A stretch of DNA of 27,849 nt from Selenomonadaceae bacterium UBA2897 (GCA_002350105.1 DEDT01000043.1:1-27849), one strand, 5' to 3'. Numbered from the stretch's first letter, positions 13,468 to 22,169 are shown. The notes: generated from the letters alone by a model not told the origin. Numbers and translations are program-made.

Positions 13468-15006
13468 GTGAAGCGCAGCTATATCGCCATTGACCTGAAA
13501 TCCTTTTATGCGTCCGTAGAGTGTCATGAACGCGGCCGCGACCCCCTGCAGACCAATCTCGTCGTGGCCGACCCGACGCGCACGGATAAGACCATCTGCC
13601 TCGCCGTCTCCCCCTCGCTGAAACAATACGGCATTCCGGGGCGGCCGCGCCTCTTCGAGGTCGTGGAACAGATGAAAATCGTCAACGGAAGGCGTCAGGC
13701 CCACGCGCCGCATCATCATTTCCGCGGCAAATCCGATGACGCCGCCGCGCTGGCCCGGGACGCCCGCCTCTATGCGGACTACATCGTAGCGCCACCGCGC
13801 ATGCACCTCTACATGGAGTACAGCCAGCGCATCTACCGCATCTACCTGAAATACATCGCCCCCGAGGATATCCATATCTACTCCGTCGATGAGGTCTTCA
13901 TCGACGCCACGGCCTATCTCGGGACCTACCACATGACGGCGCACGACCTCGCCCTGCGCATGGTGCGCGAGGTACTGCAAGAGACGGGCATCACGGCCAC
14001 GGCCGGCATCGGCACGAACCTCTACCTCGCGAAAATTGCCATGGACATCGTGGCCAAACACATGCCCGCCGACAAAGATGGCGTGCGCATCGCTTTCCTC
14101 GACGAAAGAAGCTACCGTGAAAAGCTCTGGGCCCACCGCCCGCTGCAATCGTTCTGGCGCGTGGGGCGCGGCACCGCCAAAAAACTCGCACGCTACGGCA
14201 TCTTCACCATGGGCGACATCGCGCGCTGCTCACTGGGGCAAAAAACAGACTTCTACAACGAAGATCTGCTCTACAAGCTCTTCGGCGTCAACGCGGAGCT
14301 GCTCATCGACCACGCCTGGGGCTGGGAGCCCGTGACCATCCACGACATCAAGCAGTACAAGCCCACCTCCCGCAGTCTCAGCTCCGGCCAGGTGCTGCAA
14401 TCGCCCTACACGGCCGCCAGGGGCCGCCTCATCGTGCAGGAGATGACGGCGCTGCTCGCACTGGACCTCGTGCGCAAGAATCTCGTCACGAACCAGATCG
14501 TGCTCGATGTGGGCTACGATATCGACAACATGCGCGATCAGGAGCGCGCCGCCCGCTACCATGGGCCACTGCACCGGGACCACTACGGCCGCATGGTGCC
14601 GAAACCCGCCCATGGGGCGGCCACCCTCCCCACGTACACGGCCTCCAGCCAGGCCATCCTCGCGGCCATGGAAGCGCTCTACGACCGCATTGTCAATCCC
14701 ACGCTGCTCGTGCGCCGCTGCACCGTCACCGCTGCCAACATCCTGACCACGGAGGAATGGCAGGCCGAACAGCAGAAGCCGCAGGAACTCGACCTCTTTG
14801 CGCTGGCAGCCACGGAAAACGCATTGGAAAATGCAACAGAGGAAAAGCCACCCCTGAGCCGGGCGGAAAAAGAAAAAGCCCTGCAGCAGACGGTGCTGGG
14901 GCTCAAGGAGAAATACGGCAAGAATGCCATCCTGCGCGGCATGAACCTACAGGCCGGCGCAACCACCATCGAGCGCAACCGTCAGGTCGGCGGCCACAAA
15001 GCATAA
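13468..15006 (+). CDS. Y-family DNA polymerase (UmuC/DinB/UvrX-like), 512 residues
   Basis: The protein is a translesion polymerase of the ImpB/MucB/SamB family. The catalytic motifs are in place: AIDLKSFYASVE (residues 7-18, with Asp9 and Glu18) and IYSVDEVFID (137-146, with Asp141 and Glu142). A helix-hairpin-helix part follows (FWRVGRGTAKKLARYGI), then the little-finger domain with SRSLSSGQVL. The C-terminal extension of about 100 residues is polar. The GTG start at 13468 sits behind AGGAGG at eight bases; the longer upstream frame has no ribosome site. It is followed 16 bp later by a small YolD-like gene, as is common for Firmicute UvrX-type polymerases. Expected role is error-prone bypass of DNA damage. 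Confidence 0.92.
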   Translation: MKRSYIAIDLKSFYASVECHERGRDPLQTNLVVADPTRTDKTICLAVSPSLKQYGIPGRPRLFEVVEQMKIVNGRRQAHAPHHHFRGKSDDAAALARDARLYADYIVAPPRMHLYMEYSQRIYRIYLKYIAPEDIHIYSVDEVFIDATAYLGTYHMTAHDLALRMVREVLQETGITATAGIGTNLYLAKIAMDIVAKHMPADKDGVRIAFLDERSYREKLWAHRPLQSFWRVGRGTAKKLARYGIFTMGDIARCSLGQKTDFYNEDLLYKLFGVNAELLIDHAWGWEPVTIHDIKQYKPTSRSLSSGQVLQSPYTAARGRLIVQEMTALLALDLVRKNLVTNQIVLDVGYDIDNMRDQERAARYHGPLHRDHYGRMVPKPAHGAATLPTYTASSQAILAAMEALYDRIVNPTLLVRRCTVTAANILTTEEWQAEQQKPQELDLFALAATENALENATEEKPPLSRAEKEKALQQTVLGLKEKYGKNAILRGMNLQAGATTIERNRQVGGHKA

Positions 15007-15022
15007 AGGAGATACGCTCACC

Positions 15023-15226
15023 ATGAACGACAACGAGTCAAAGCAACCCACGCCGGATAATCCCTACGCAGACATCATCGACCTGCCCCACCACCGTTCG
15101 ACGCATCATCCCCCCCTGCCCATGAGCAGCCGCGCGGCCCAGTTCGGTGCCTTTGCGGCCCTCTCCGGCTACGGTGAGCTCACAGAGGAAACAGCGAAGC
15201 AGGTCACGGCCGAAAACGACAAGTAA
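15023..15226 (+). CDS. YolD-like small partner protein of the polymerase, 67 residues
   Basis: The protein reads PYADIIDLPHHRSTHHPPLP, then SSRAAQFGAFAALSGYGELT. The DIIDLPHH...RAAQF.AFAALSGY pattern is that of short proteins that regularly follow Y-family polymerases in gut Firmicutes and relate to the YolD group. A role in supporting or regulating the polymerase, by analogy to UmuD or YolD, is inference. It is cotranscribed with the polymerase: 16 bp separate them, and AAAGGAG stands 11 bases before the ATG. A terminator follows. Confidence 0.8.
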   Translation: MNDNESKQPTPDNPYADIIDLPHHRSTHHPPLPMSSRAAQFGAFAALSGYGELTEETAKQVTAENDK

Positions 15227-15257
15227 ACGGACAGGTAAATGAATAAACGAGTATGAA

Positions 15258-15287
15258 AAGGGGACACCGATGAATCGGTGTCCCCTT
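15258..15287. terminator. Bidirectional terminator between the YolD-like gene and glnA
   Basis: A 14-bp perfect stem (AAGGGGACACCGAT pairing with ATCGGTGTCCCCTT) with a two-base gap serves both converging genes: the plus strand continues CTATTGTC, the minus strand TTTTCATA. Confidence 0.85.
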
Positions 15288-15317
15288 CTATTGTCATCCG
15301 ATTGACGCGAGTGGCAA

Positions 15318-17204
15318 TCAGATCATGTTCTTGACATAGGCATCGTAGAGAGCCTTGAGCTCCTCGATCTTATCGTACATCTCGACCTGCAAGCCGGATG
15401 CCGTTGCATAGTCGCCTTCGTTCAAGGCATTGATGAGCAGCGTGAAGAGGCTCTTCTCATCGATGCTATCCTTGGCGAGGTAGTTGCGCAGGGCGTTGAT
15501 CTTCGTCCAGTTGTAGCTATCCTGATCCGTCACGATATCGGACTGGATCTCCTTGGCTCCACGCACAATCGCACGGTTGGCCGGAATGATGCGGGCGATG
15601 AGCTCCGTCTTCCAGCGCAGCAGTGCACCTTCCTCGAAGGACTCGATGATGCGGTCATTCAGCGCGCCACCAGCCGTGATAACAGCCTTCTTCTCCGGAT
15701 AGTTCTTGAAGCCCTGCATGTTCTCCCAAACCGTCGCAGGAGGTGCACCGAACAGACGGTTGCGCTCTTCCTCCGTGTAATCCTCGAACACGTCCTTCTC
15801 GGAACGATAAGCACGGCTCTGCTCCAAATAGAAGCCGCCTTCGCCAGCATCCTTGGAGAGCTCTGCCACGCACTCCTCCGTCGTATGCTCCACCGCAGCC
15901 TTGATACCATCGAGGGCTGCGCTGTAGATAGCCGCCAGCACGAGGTACGTATTGGTGTACGGGTTGCAGGCGCGCAGCTCGAAGCGCGTAGCCATCGGGT
16001 TCTCGAGGTCGCGGATCAGTCCGGCGAGGATCGTACGGTTACGGGACGGTACCTTCGGGTCATGGCCGAGGGAAGTGACGACGCAGATCGGCGCCTCGAA
16101 GCCCGGCTTCAGACGATTCAGGGAGTCATTCGTCGCCGAAACGAACGGGTTAATGACCTCGTAGTTTTTCAGCAGACCCATGATGAGGCCATAGCCGATA
16201 GCGCTCATGTAGTCCTTCAGCTGATCATCCGCTGCGAACAGATTGCGCACCGTGCCGTCCTTCATCTTGCAGGCCATGCCGATATGCGTATGCTCGCCGT
16301 TGCCTGCGACACCGATCATCGGCTTTGCCTTGAAGCTGACCTCAAGGCCGTTGGCGCGGAATACCTCGCGCACCATGGAGCGCACGAAGATCTCGTTATC
16401 TGCCGCCTGTACGGAGTCAGCGAACTTCCAGTCGATTTCAAGCTGCTCGCAGACGTTCGTGAGTGCGCCTTCCTTGTCGATCGTGGCGTTGCTGCCACCG
16501 ACCTCCTTATGGCCCATCTCTACGGAGAGACCATAGCGGTCGAGGAGCTCCAGGCACTCCTCCATGGCCGTGCGCACGGCGCCGTGCAGGCGCTCCCAGT
16601 ACTGCTCCTGCAAGACCTGGCTGGCGCTCATCTCCTCGATGGCCGTATTCTCCAGCGGCGTCTTGACCCAGAACTCCAGCTCCGTCGCGGACGTGAACAG
16701 GATATCCTCAACATCCTCGCCCTTCACGCTCTCGAGACCAGCGATCGTGCCCTTGCTGTGGAAGATATCGAGCAGGCCCTTCTTCACGTAGCTCAGCGTA
16801 TCCGTCAGGATGGCACGCGCATCCACGCGTTTGCCCTCATGCACCAGGAAGGAAGGAATACGCAACGTGCCGACCGGCTTGCCGAGCTCCTCATCGAAGT
16901 TGTCGAAGTTGTAATCGACGAACCAGTTGACTGCAGGATCCACCGGCATATCGACCTTCGCGTTGTTCAGCGTCGCGATGCCCGGCAGGACGACGGACGA
17001 ACCATCTGTCTGTACAGCCGTACCAGCATAGAAATCATCGATATCCTTGAGGAAGATGCGTACGGGGATTTTCTCGTCCGTATCATTGCCGGCCATATCT
17101 ACGCCGACCAGGGAGACATACTTGATCTCGGGATGCTCTTTCAGCATCTTCAGGATGTCCTTTTTCTTGGAATTCGCAGGAATGACATACAGCAATTCGT
17201 CCAT
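15318..17204 (-). CDS. glnA: Glutamine synthetase, long variant of 628 residues
   Basis: The enzyme joins ammonia to glutamate using ATP. Family motifs are present: TSATELEFWV (171-180), GNGEHTHIGM (301-310, the equivalent of the His-containing substrate loop), NDSLNRLKPGFEAP (358-371), and RFELRACNPYTNTYLVLAA (407-425). It is about 160-190 residues longer than ordinary GSI, with much of the excess after the catalytic domain, and shorter than GSIII. A clostridial-type long glutamine synthetase is the best fit. No Tyr adenylylation site is clear. The ATG at 17204 has AGGTGG at eight bases. It is monocistronic with its own promoter, palindromic operator candidates and a leader hairpin. Subtype is less certain than family. 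Confidence 0.93.
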   Translation of the reverse strand: MDELLYVIPANSKKKDILKMLKEHPEIKYVSLVGVDMAGNDTDEKIPVRIFLKDIDDFYAGTAVQTDGSSVVLPGIATLNNAKVDMPVDPAVNWFVDYNFDNFDEELGKPVGTLRIPSFLVHEGKRVDARAILTDTLSYVKKGLLDIFHSKGTIAGLESVKGEDVEDILFTSATELEFWVKTPLENTAIEEMSASQVLQEQYWERLHGAVRTAMEECLELLDRYGLSVEMGHKEVGGSNATIDKEGALTNVCEQLEIDWKFADSVQAADNEIFVRSMVREVFRANGLEVSFKAKPMIGVAGNGEHTHIGMACKMKDGTVRNLFAADDQLKDYMSAIGYGLIMGLLKNYEVINPFVSATNDSLNRLKPGFEAPICVVTSLGHDPKVPSRNRTILAGLIRDLENPMATRFELRACNPYTNTYLVLAAIYSAALDGIKAAVEHTTEECVAELSKDAGEGGFYLEQSRAYRSEKDVFEDYTEEERNRLFGAPPATVWENMQGFKNYPEKKAVITAGGALNDRIIESFEEGALLRWKTELIARIIPANRAIVRGAKEIQSDIVTDQDSYNWTKINALRNYLAKDSIDEKSLFTLLINALNEGDYATASGLQVEMYDKIEELKALYDAYVKNMI

Positions 17205-17233
17205 TGTAAAACCACCTTTTAATAAATAAAATA

Positions 17234-17280
17234 GCCATACAAAGACCGCTGACTCTCATACCAGCAGAACTCTGTACGGC
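17234..17280 (-). promoter_or_regulatory. glnA leader hairpin with U-rich tail, possible attenuator
   Basis: On the minus strand GCCGTACAGAG (17280-17270) pairs along 11 bases (two G-U) with CTTTGTATGGC (17244-17234). Inside, CTGCTG pairs with CAGCGG. The U-rich TATTTTATTTATT follows at once, then the AAAAGGTGG ribosome site. This looks like an intrinsic terminator in the 5' leader. I could not find the paired six-base-loop hairpins of ANTAR antiterminators. Confidence 0.5.
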
Positions 17281-17320
17281 CTCATTGCCTTTGGTTATGT
17301 AATTACTTTCTACGGCTTCA

Positions 17321-17349
17321 ATACTACCACACCAGTGTATACTTGTAAA
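17321..17349 (-). promoter_or_regulatory. Sigma-70 promoter of glnA
   Basis: On the minus strand TTTACA (17349-17344), an exact 17-bp spacer and TAGTAT (17326-17321) lie about 120 bases before the glnA start. One palindromic element sits in the spacer. Confidence 0.65.
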
Positions 17350-17370
17350 GTGTTTCTCCATGTATACATG
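17334..17370. promoter_or_regulatory. Two GTATAC-centred palindromic elements at the glnA promoter
   Basis: A perfect 12-base palindrome CATGTATACATG lies at 17359-17370, just upstream of the -35 box. AGTGTATACT, with the same GTATAC core, lies at 17334-17343 within the spacer, 25 bases away start to start. The sites suit a dimeric regulator; nitrogen control is plausible, but they do not match the GlnR TGTNA-N7-TNACA consensus. Confidence 0.45.
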
Positions 17371-17375
17371 ATTTT

Positions 17376-18695
17376 TTAACCCAAAAGTTTCAAAAACCAG
17401 CCGGCGTTCTGGTTGCTCTGCGCGAGCATCGCCATCGCGGCCTGGCTGAGGATATTCGCCTTCGCGTACTCTGTCATCTCCCGCGCAAGATCGGCGTCCA
17501 TGATCGTGGACATCGCAGCCTGCACGTTCGTGCTCTGCGTCGTGAGGTTGCTTGCCGTATAGTCCATGCGGCTGGAGTACGCGCCGATGGTCGTGGACTG
17601 GTCCAGCACCTTGGCGATCGCATTGTCGAGCACGGAGATGGCCGCATTGGCCCCTTCCCGCGTGGAGACGTTGATCACGCTGCCATCCCGGCCGCGCAGG
17701 CCAAGGGCCGTCGAGCGCATGTCACCGAGTGCCATGCGGATATTCTGGTTCGCACGCGTGCCTGTCTGGGTCGTCAGCAGGTTGTCCCCGCGCTGATCCG
17801 TGGCCTGAATCGTCTCCGTAAAGGAATTCAGTACATTCGTCGCGCCCTTGTCCACCTGTCCGTTGGCATGCTGCACGCTGAAGGCGAAGCCGGCGATGCT
17901 GCCATCCGTTCCCGCATCCTTCGCCTTGATGGTTACGGCGTTTTGCTCAGAGGCCGTATGCACCTCCGTGCCCTGTCCATCCGTACCGATGACATTGGTA
18001 TAGCCCATATGATCCACATCGAAGACGTCGCCAATGCCCGCCTTTCCCGCCGCCGTATTGGCCGCGGCGAAAATGTCCTTCAGCGTAGCATCCTTAGCTG
18101 CCAGACTCGCCGTATACGTCTTGCCGTCCTTCACGAAGGAAAAGCCGATGGTATCCCCTTCCTGAATCCCCAGCTGATTACCGTCGCGACGCAGCAAATC
18201 CGTGAGCTTCGTATCCGCCTTCGTATCCGTCGAAAGGCTCTGGTTGGTGTAGGCCTGCTGAGAAAGCTGCGACGCCCCCTGATGCGAGCCGTCGAGCAGG
18301 TACTTGCCGTTATAGGTGATGTAGGCATTGTCGTCAATCTGGTCCGCGTACTGGTCAAAGAGCTTCTGGATGGTCTGGCGGTCAGCATCCGTATTCGTGT
18401 CGTTGGCTGCGTCAATGGCCTTCTCCTTCAGCGTACGCAGGATGTCCAGCGTCGAGCTCACGCCGCCATCCGCCACCTTCATCATACTCTGCGAGCGCTG
18501 GGTATTGCTCAGTGCCTGATTCAGTCCGCGAATCTCCACGCTCATACGTGTGCCGATGGCCCAGCCAGACGGATCATCGGCCACACAGGTGATTCTCTGC
18601 CCCGTAGCCACGCGCCTCATATGCAGGGCCATATTGGCGAAATTGCGGTTGAGCTGGTTAACGATGCTGTTCGAGATCAAAAAACTGTTCATCAT
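17376..18695 (-). CDS. Flagellin, 439 residues
   Basis: The N-terminal D0/D1 region reads NRNFANMALHMRRVATGQRI, then CVADDPSGWAIGTRMSVEIR. The C-terminal region carries TGTRANQNIRMALGDM, AISVLDNAIAKVLDQSTTIG, YSSRMDYTASNLTTQ and ANILSQAAMAMLAQSNQNAG, as in flagellins. The centre, roughly 150-310, is variable and exposed. The usual N-terminal SSG-RIN-AADDAAG is changed to ATGQRITCVADDPSG, with a cysteine. The start is the first of two ATGs at 18695, with GGAGG eight bases upstream. No terminator follows before the glnA promoter. It differs strongly from the second flagellin, so this organism uses at least two filament proteins. Confidence 0.93.
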   Translation of the reverse strand: MMNSFLISNSIVNQLNRNFANMALHMRRVATGQRITCVADDPSGWAIGTRMSVEIRGLNQALSNTQRSQSMMKVADGGVSSTLDILRTLKEKAIDAANDTNTDADRQTIQKLFDQYADQIDDNAYITYNGKYLLDGSHQGASQLSQQAYTNQSLSTDTKADTKLTDLLRRDGNQLGIQEGDTIGFSFVKDGKTYTASLAAKDATLKDIFAAANTAAGKAGIGDVFDVDHMGYTNVIGTDGQGTEVHTASEQNAVTIKAKDAGTDGSIAGFAFSVQHANGQVDKGATNVLNSFTETIQATDQRGDNLLTTQTGTRANQNIRMALGDMRSTALGLRGRDGSVINVSTREGANAAISVLDNAIAKVLDQSTTIGAYSSRMDYTASNLTTQSTNVQAAMSTIMDADLAREMTEYAKANILSQAAMAMLAQSNQNAGWFLKLLG

Positions 18696-18749
18696 TGGCG
18701 TTTCCTCCATGAAATCGCTGCAATCCATTGTTCACGGTACCCTACTTTA

Positions 18750-18778
18750 ATTATACTACGCCAGGATAAGAAAAAACA
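18750..18778 (-). promoter_or_regulatory. Weak candidate promoter of flagellin 1
   Basis: A perfect TATAAT (18755-18750, minus strand) lies about 55 bases upstream of the flagellin start, but the -35 position at 17 bp (TGTTTT) is poor and overlaps the FtsK terminator. No sigma-28 box is evident. Confidence 0.35.
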
Positions 18779-18797
18779 GGGGCGCTATGCGCTCCTG
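18771..18797 (-). terminator. Rho-independent terminator of ftsK
   Basis: On the minus strand CAGGAGCGC pairs with GCGCCCCTG around a three-base loop, followed by TTTTTT. It lies 43 bp beyond the FtsK stop at 18840. Confidence 0.8.
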
Positions 18798-18839
18798 CTG
18801 AAAATTTACTTATAACTTTTATGATATTGCGGCCAGCCA

Positions 18840-21800
18840 TCAGCCGGCTGCATCTTCGGCCATGGCCTGGGCGATGACCTGAGCGGCCTGCTCTTCACTC
18901 ATCGTGACTTCGCGCGGCTTGCTGCCATTGCTCGGGCCGACGATGTGCATATCTTCCAACGTCTCCACGAGACGTGCCGCATGGTTATAGCCGATGCGGA
19001 AGCGACGCTGGATGGCCGAGGCCGATGCACCGCCGCCGCCCATGATGAAGTCCACCACGTCGGGCAGTTTCTCGTCCACGGAGGGCTTGCGCTTGCCGCC
19101 CTTCTTGCCCTTGCCTTCGTCCTCTTTGGCCGCCATTTCCTTTTCCGTAAAGGCCACGATTTCCTCGTTGGTCTCCATTTCCTGGCCCTGGGCCTTGATG
19201 CAGTCGATGAGTCTCTCGACCTCTTCGTCGCTGACGAAGGCACCCTGTACACGCACCGGCTTCGATGCACCCACGGGGAAGAATAGCATATCGCCGCGGC
19301 CCAGCAGATTCTCGGCACCGCTGCGATCGAGGATCGTACGCGAGTCGATCTGGGAAGAAACGGCAAAAGAAATGCGCGAGGGGATGTTGGCCTTGATGAT
19401 GCCCGTGATGACATCCACCGAGGGACGCTGCGTCGCGAGTACCATGTGGATGCCCGCCGCACGCGCCTTCTGTGCCAGACGGCAGATGGCGTCCTCGACG
19501 TCATGCGGCGCGACCATCATGAGGTCGGCCAGCTCGTCGATGATGATGACGATGGCCGGCATCTTGTCCTCGGGGAACTTCTTGTTGTAGCTCTCCATGT
19601 TGCGCACGTTGTGCTCGGCGAACTTCGCGTAGCGCTTCTCCATCTCCTGCACAGACCAGTTGAGCACGGAGGCAGCTTTCTTCGCCTCCGTCACCACCGG
19701 CACCATGAGGTGTGGAATGCCGTTGTAGTTCGAGAGCTCGACCATCTTCGGGTCGATGAAGATGAACTTCACCTCGTCCGGCTTCGCCTTAAAGAGAATG
19801 CTGCAGATCAGCGTGTTGATGCAGACGGACTTGCCGGAGCCCGTGGCGCCAGCCACGAGCAGATGCGGCATCTTCGCGAGGTCGGCAAAGATGGCCTTGC
19901 CGCCGATATCCTTGCCGAGGCCGACAGTGAGGCGGGATTTCGCACTGGCGAATTTCTCATTCTCCAGCACTTCGCGCAGACGCACGCCCTCCAGCTTGCT
20001 GTTCGGCACCTCGATGCCGATGGCAGCCTTGCCCGGAATCGGCTCGATGCGCACGGATGGCGCGGCCAGCGCAAGCGCGATATCCTCGGCGAGGTTCGTG
20101 ATCTTGCTCACCTTGACACCCGGCGCCGGCTCGAGCTCGTAGCGCGTGACGGCAGGGCCGTGGCAGGCGTTGATGATGTTCGCACTCACGCGGAAATTCT
20201 CCAGCGTCTGATGCAGCGTGCGGGCGTGCTCCTCGATCTCGATTTCCATCTGCACATCCTTCTTGTGGACGGTCTTTTCGAGGATATCTTCGACGCGCGG
20301 CAGCACGTAGGGTCTGGCCGGCTTCGCCGCGGCCGCCTTATTGGCTTCTTCCGCCACGGGGTCCGGCTTCGGCGTCGGCTTCAGGTAGCCGCCGAGCGCA
20401 GGACGGTCGCCCATCGCGGGGATGCCCGTGCCGAGCTCAGCCGCACCTTTCGCGGCTCCGACCGCCGCCATGGCAGCAGCAGAGGCAGCAGCCGCTTTAG
20501 CGACGGTCTTAACAGGCTGCGTGGATGGCTTGGGCGAAGGGCGCAGGTAATCACCCAGGGCTGGTCTATCGCCCATATCGGGAACACCGATACCCAGTTC
20601 TGCTTTCTGCCCGGCCGTCTCTGCCTGTGCCTCGGTTTCCTGGGCCTCGGCTTTATCGTCTGTCTGCAGGGCCAGTGACAGTTCTTCCGCCTGCGCATCG
20701 GCAGGCTTCTCCACCTTGTTTTCTGCCGCAGGTTCCGCCTCGTCCGCTTCGGCTTCAGATGGCATTTGCCGGCCCATCAGCAAAGTGGCCAGGGCACGGG
20801 GATCCAGCTGGCGCTGGCTGTCGGCGGCGGCGCGGTTGGCCGCCACGATGGGCGAAGCTTTCTGCTCCGCAGCAAGCTTTGCATTGCCAGCCTCCACAGC
20901 CGCCTGAGCCGCCGCTTTCTCCTCCGTCAGGCCGCGCTTCGAATGGACGATGGCATTGAGAGCCTCAGCGACATCCGCCTCCTCCGGCTCCTCTTCATGG
21001 TCTGAACTATACTGAATGGTGAACGTCGGCGCGACAGACGCAGGCTTGTAGGTAAGTGCATCGTCTTCCGATGCCACGGCGTCCGCGGCCGTCGTGGTAC
21101 CTGCAACCGTTATGGCGGCCGTCTCACCCGGTGCCTCGGGCAGCGGCTCAGCCGTTACCGCCACATCCGGCGCATGGTCAGGCATCTGCACCGGTTCAGC
21201 GGCTGATGCCCCGGCCGGTTCTGGTGCCCAGTGTGGCATCAATTCTTCTGATGCTGCCGCAGGCTTTGGTTCCTCCGGCTCGAACCCTGCCAGCGGCGGC
21301 ATGATGCCCGTGAGCTTGCCCTCGGGCTTATCCTCTGTCGTCGCATTTGACGGCATCACAGATGTATCCCCAGCCTCAGCTGATTGATCTTGTCCCGCCA
21401 CCTGTGCCGTCATTTCCTGAAAGCGGCGCGCCTCTTCTTTGCTGCGTCGGCGCTTCTCCCGCAAGTCGCGCACGGTCTCGGCGACCTGCTCCTCCACGCG
21501 GCTGCCCGCCGCAGCCATCTTGTCGGCCGTCACGGCAAAGGCAGTACCAGCAGCATTCGCGGCTGCTGCCGCGCCCTTCTCCGCCGTCTCCTGTGTCTTG
21601 TTCAGGCCATTGGCCAGCGACCACGTCGTCGAGAGCAAAACCGAGCCCACGACGGAAACGCCGAGAATGATGATACCGCCATCCACGCCGAAGAACTTGC
21701 GCAGGATAAAGAGCACGGCACCGCCGCAGAGACCGCCGCCGCGCACGAGGCTCTGCGGCAGGATCTCCTCGCCCGCCGGGATGACGAAATGATGCCACAC

Positions 21801-22151
21801 CGCCAGCATGGAGACAAAGAGTGCCAACAGGCCAAAGAAGCGCAGGGAGTAATGGATGCCCCGATGCTTCGTCATATATTGCCAGCCGATGAGCAGGATG
21901 ACCAGCGTCATCGGGAATGCGCCCACACCGAAGATATAGTGCAGAAAGTTCGCGAAATAGAGCCCGACAAAGCCGACATTGAGCCCCAGCAGGCCGCAGA
22001 CGGAAATGAGTCCGGCCGCCACGCAGGCGAGGCCGATGAGCTCATACTTGCGCCCCGGATTGGCGGTTTTCTCCGCCTGCTTGCGCGCCGCGCGGCGCGG
22101 TGTCCGCTTCGTCTCCGTCTTGCGCGTACTGCGTCTGGCTGTCTTCTTCAA
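18840..22151 (-). CDS. ftsK: FtsK/SpoIIIE DNA translocase, 1103 residues
   Basis: This is the septal DNA pump that moves chromosome termini during division. The N-terminus is very basic, then about four to five membrane segments span residues 36-185. A linker of some 450 residues, rich in Ala, Glu and Pro, carries two copies of a GDRPALG-type motif. The motor domain has Walker A GATGSGKS near 767 and Walker B IVIIIDELADLM near 866. The C-terminal gamma winged helix (DFIMGGGGASASAIQRRFRI, near 1030) reads orientation sequences. The protein is longer than usual (about 750-900) because of the linker. The start is TTG 22151 with AGGTG in front. Terminators lie both sides. Confidence 0.95.
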   Translation of the reverse strand: MKKTARRSTRKTETKRTPRRAARKQAEKTANPGRKYELIGLACVAAGLISVCGLLGLNVGFVGLYFANFLHYIFGVGAFPMTLVILLIGWQYMTKHRGIHYSLRFFGLLALFVSMLAVWHHFVIPAGEEILPQSLVRGGGLCGGAVLFILRKFFGVDGGIIILGVSVVGSVLLSTTWSLANGLNKTQETAEKGAAAAANAAGTAFAVTADKMAAAGSRVEEQVAETVRDLREKRRRSKEEARRFQEMTAQVAGQDQSAEAGDTSVMPSNATTEDKPEGKLTGIMPPLAGFEPEEPKPAAASEELMPHWAPEPAGASAAEPVQMPDHAPDVAVTAEPLPEAPGETAAITVAGTTTAADAVASEDDALTYKPASVAPTFTIQYSSDHEEEPEEADVAEALNAIVHSKRGLTEEKAAAQAAVEAGNAKLAAEQKASPIVAANRAAADSQRQLDPRALATLLMGRQMPSEAEADEAEPAAENKVEKPADAQAEELSLALQTDDKAEAQETEAQAETAGQKAELGIGVPDMGDRPALGDYLRPSPKPSTQPVKTVAKAAAASAAAMAAVGAAKGAAELGTGIPAMGDRPALGGYLKPTPKPDPVAEEANKAAAAKPARPYVLPRVEDILEKTVHKKDVQMEIEIEEHARTLHQTLENFRVSANIINACHGPAVTRYELEPAPGVKVSKITNLAEDIALALAAPSVRIEPIPGKAAIGIEVPNSKLEGVRLREVLENEKFASAKSRLTVGLGKDIGGKAIFADLAKMPHLLVAGATGSGKSVCINTLICSILFKAKPDEVKFIFIDPKMVELSNYNGIPHLMVPVVTEAKKAASVLNWSVQEMEKRYAKFAEHNVRNMESYNKKFPEDKMPAIVIIIDELADLMMVAPHDVEDAICRLAQKARAAGIHMVLATQRPSVDVITGIIKANIPSRISFAVSSQIDSRTILDRSGAENLLGRGDMLFFPVGASKPVRVQGAFVSDEEVERLIDCIKAQGQEMETNEEIVAFTEKEMAAKEDEGKGKKGGKRKPSVDEKLPDVVDFIMGGGGASASAIQRRFRIGYNHAARLVETLEDMHIVGPSNGSKPREVTMSEEQAAQVIAQAMAEDAAG
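20360..20610 (-). repeat. Two copies of a 30-residue motif in the FtsK linker
   Basis: Within the FtsK linker, ELGIGVPDMGDRPALGDYLR and ELGTGIPAMGDRPALGGYLK are near-identical and are each followed by P-S/T-PKP. They are about 55 residues apart, pointing to an internal duplication. Confidence 0.75.
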
Positions 22152-22169
22152 GTTATCACCTCATCTCAC

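Noticed and set aside
13360..14148. Upstream extension of the 12643-13359 gene to 501 codons
   Set aside because: The added part is antisense to the polymerase gene. The TTG at 13359 has a ribosome site and begins a signal-anchor.
15885..17222. 445-codon plus-strand frame
   Set aside because: Antisense shadow of glutamine synthetase; no ribosome site or motif.
17170..17361. Leader peptide ORF overlapping the glnA start
   Set aside because: The frame continues far into glnA out of phase, has no good ribosome site and no run of regulatory codons.
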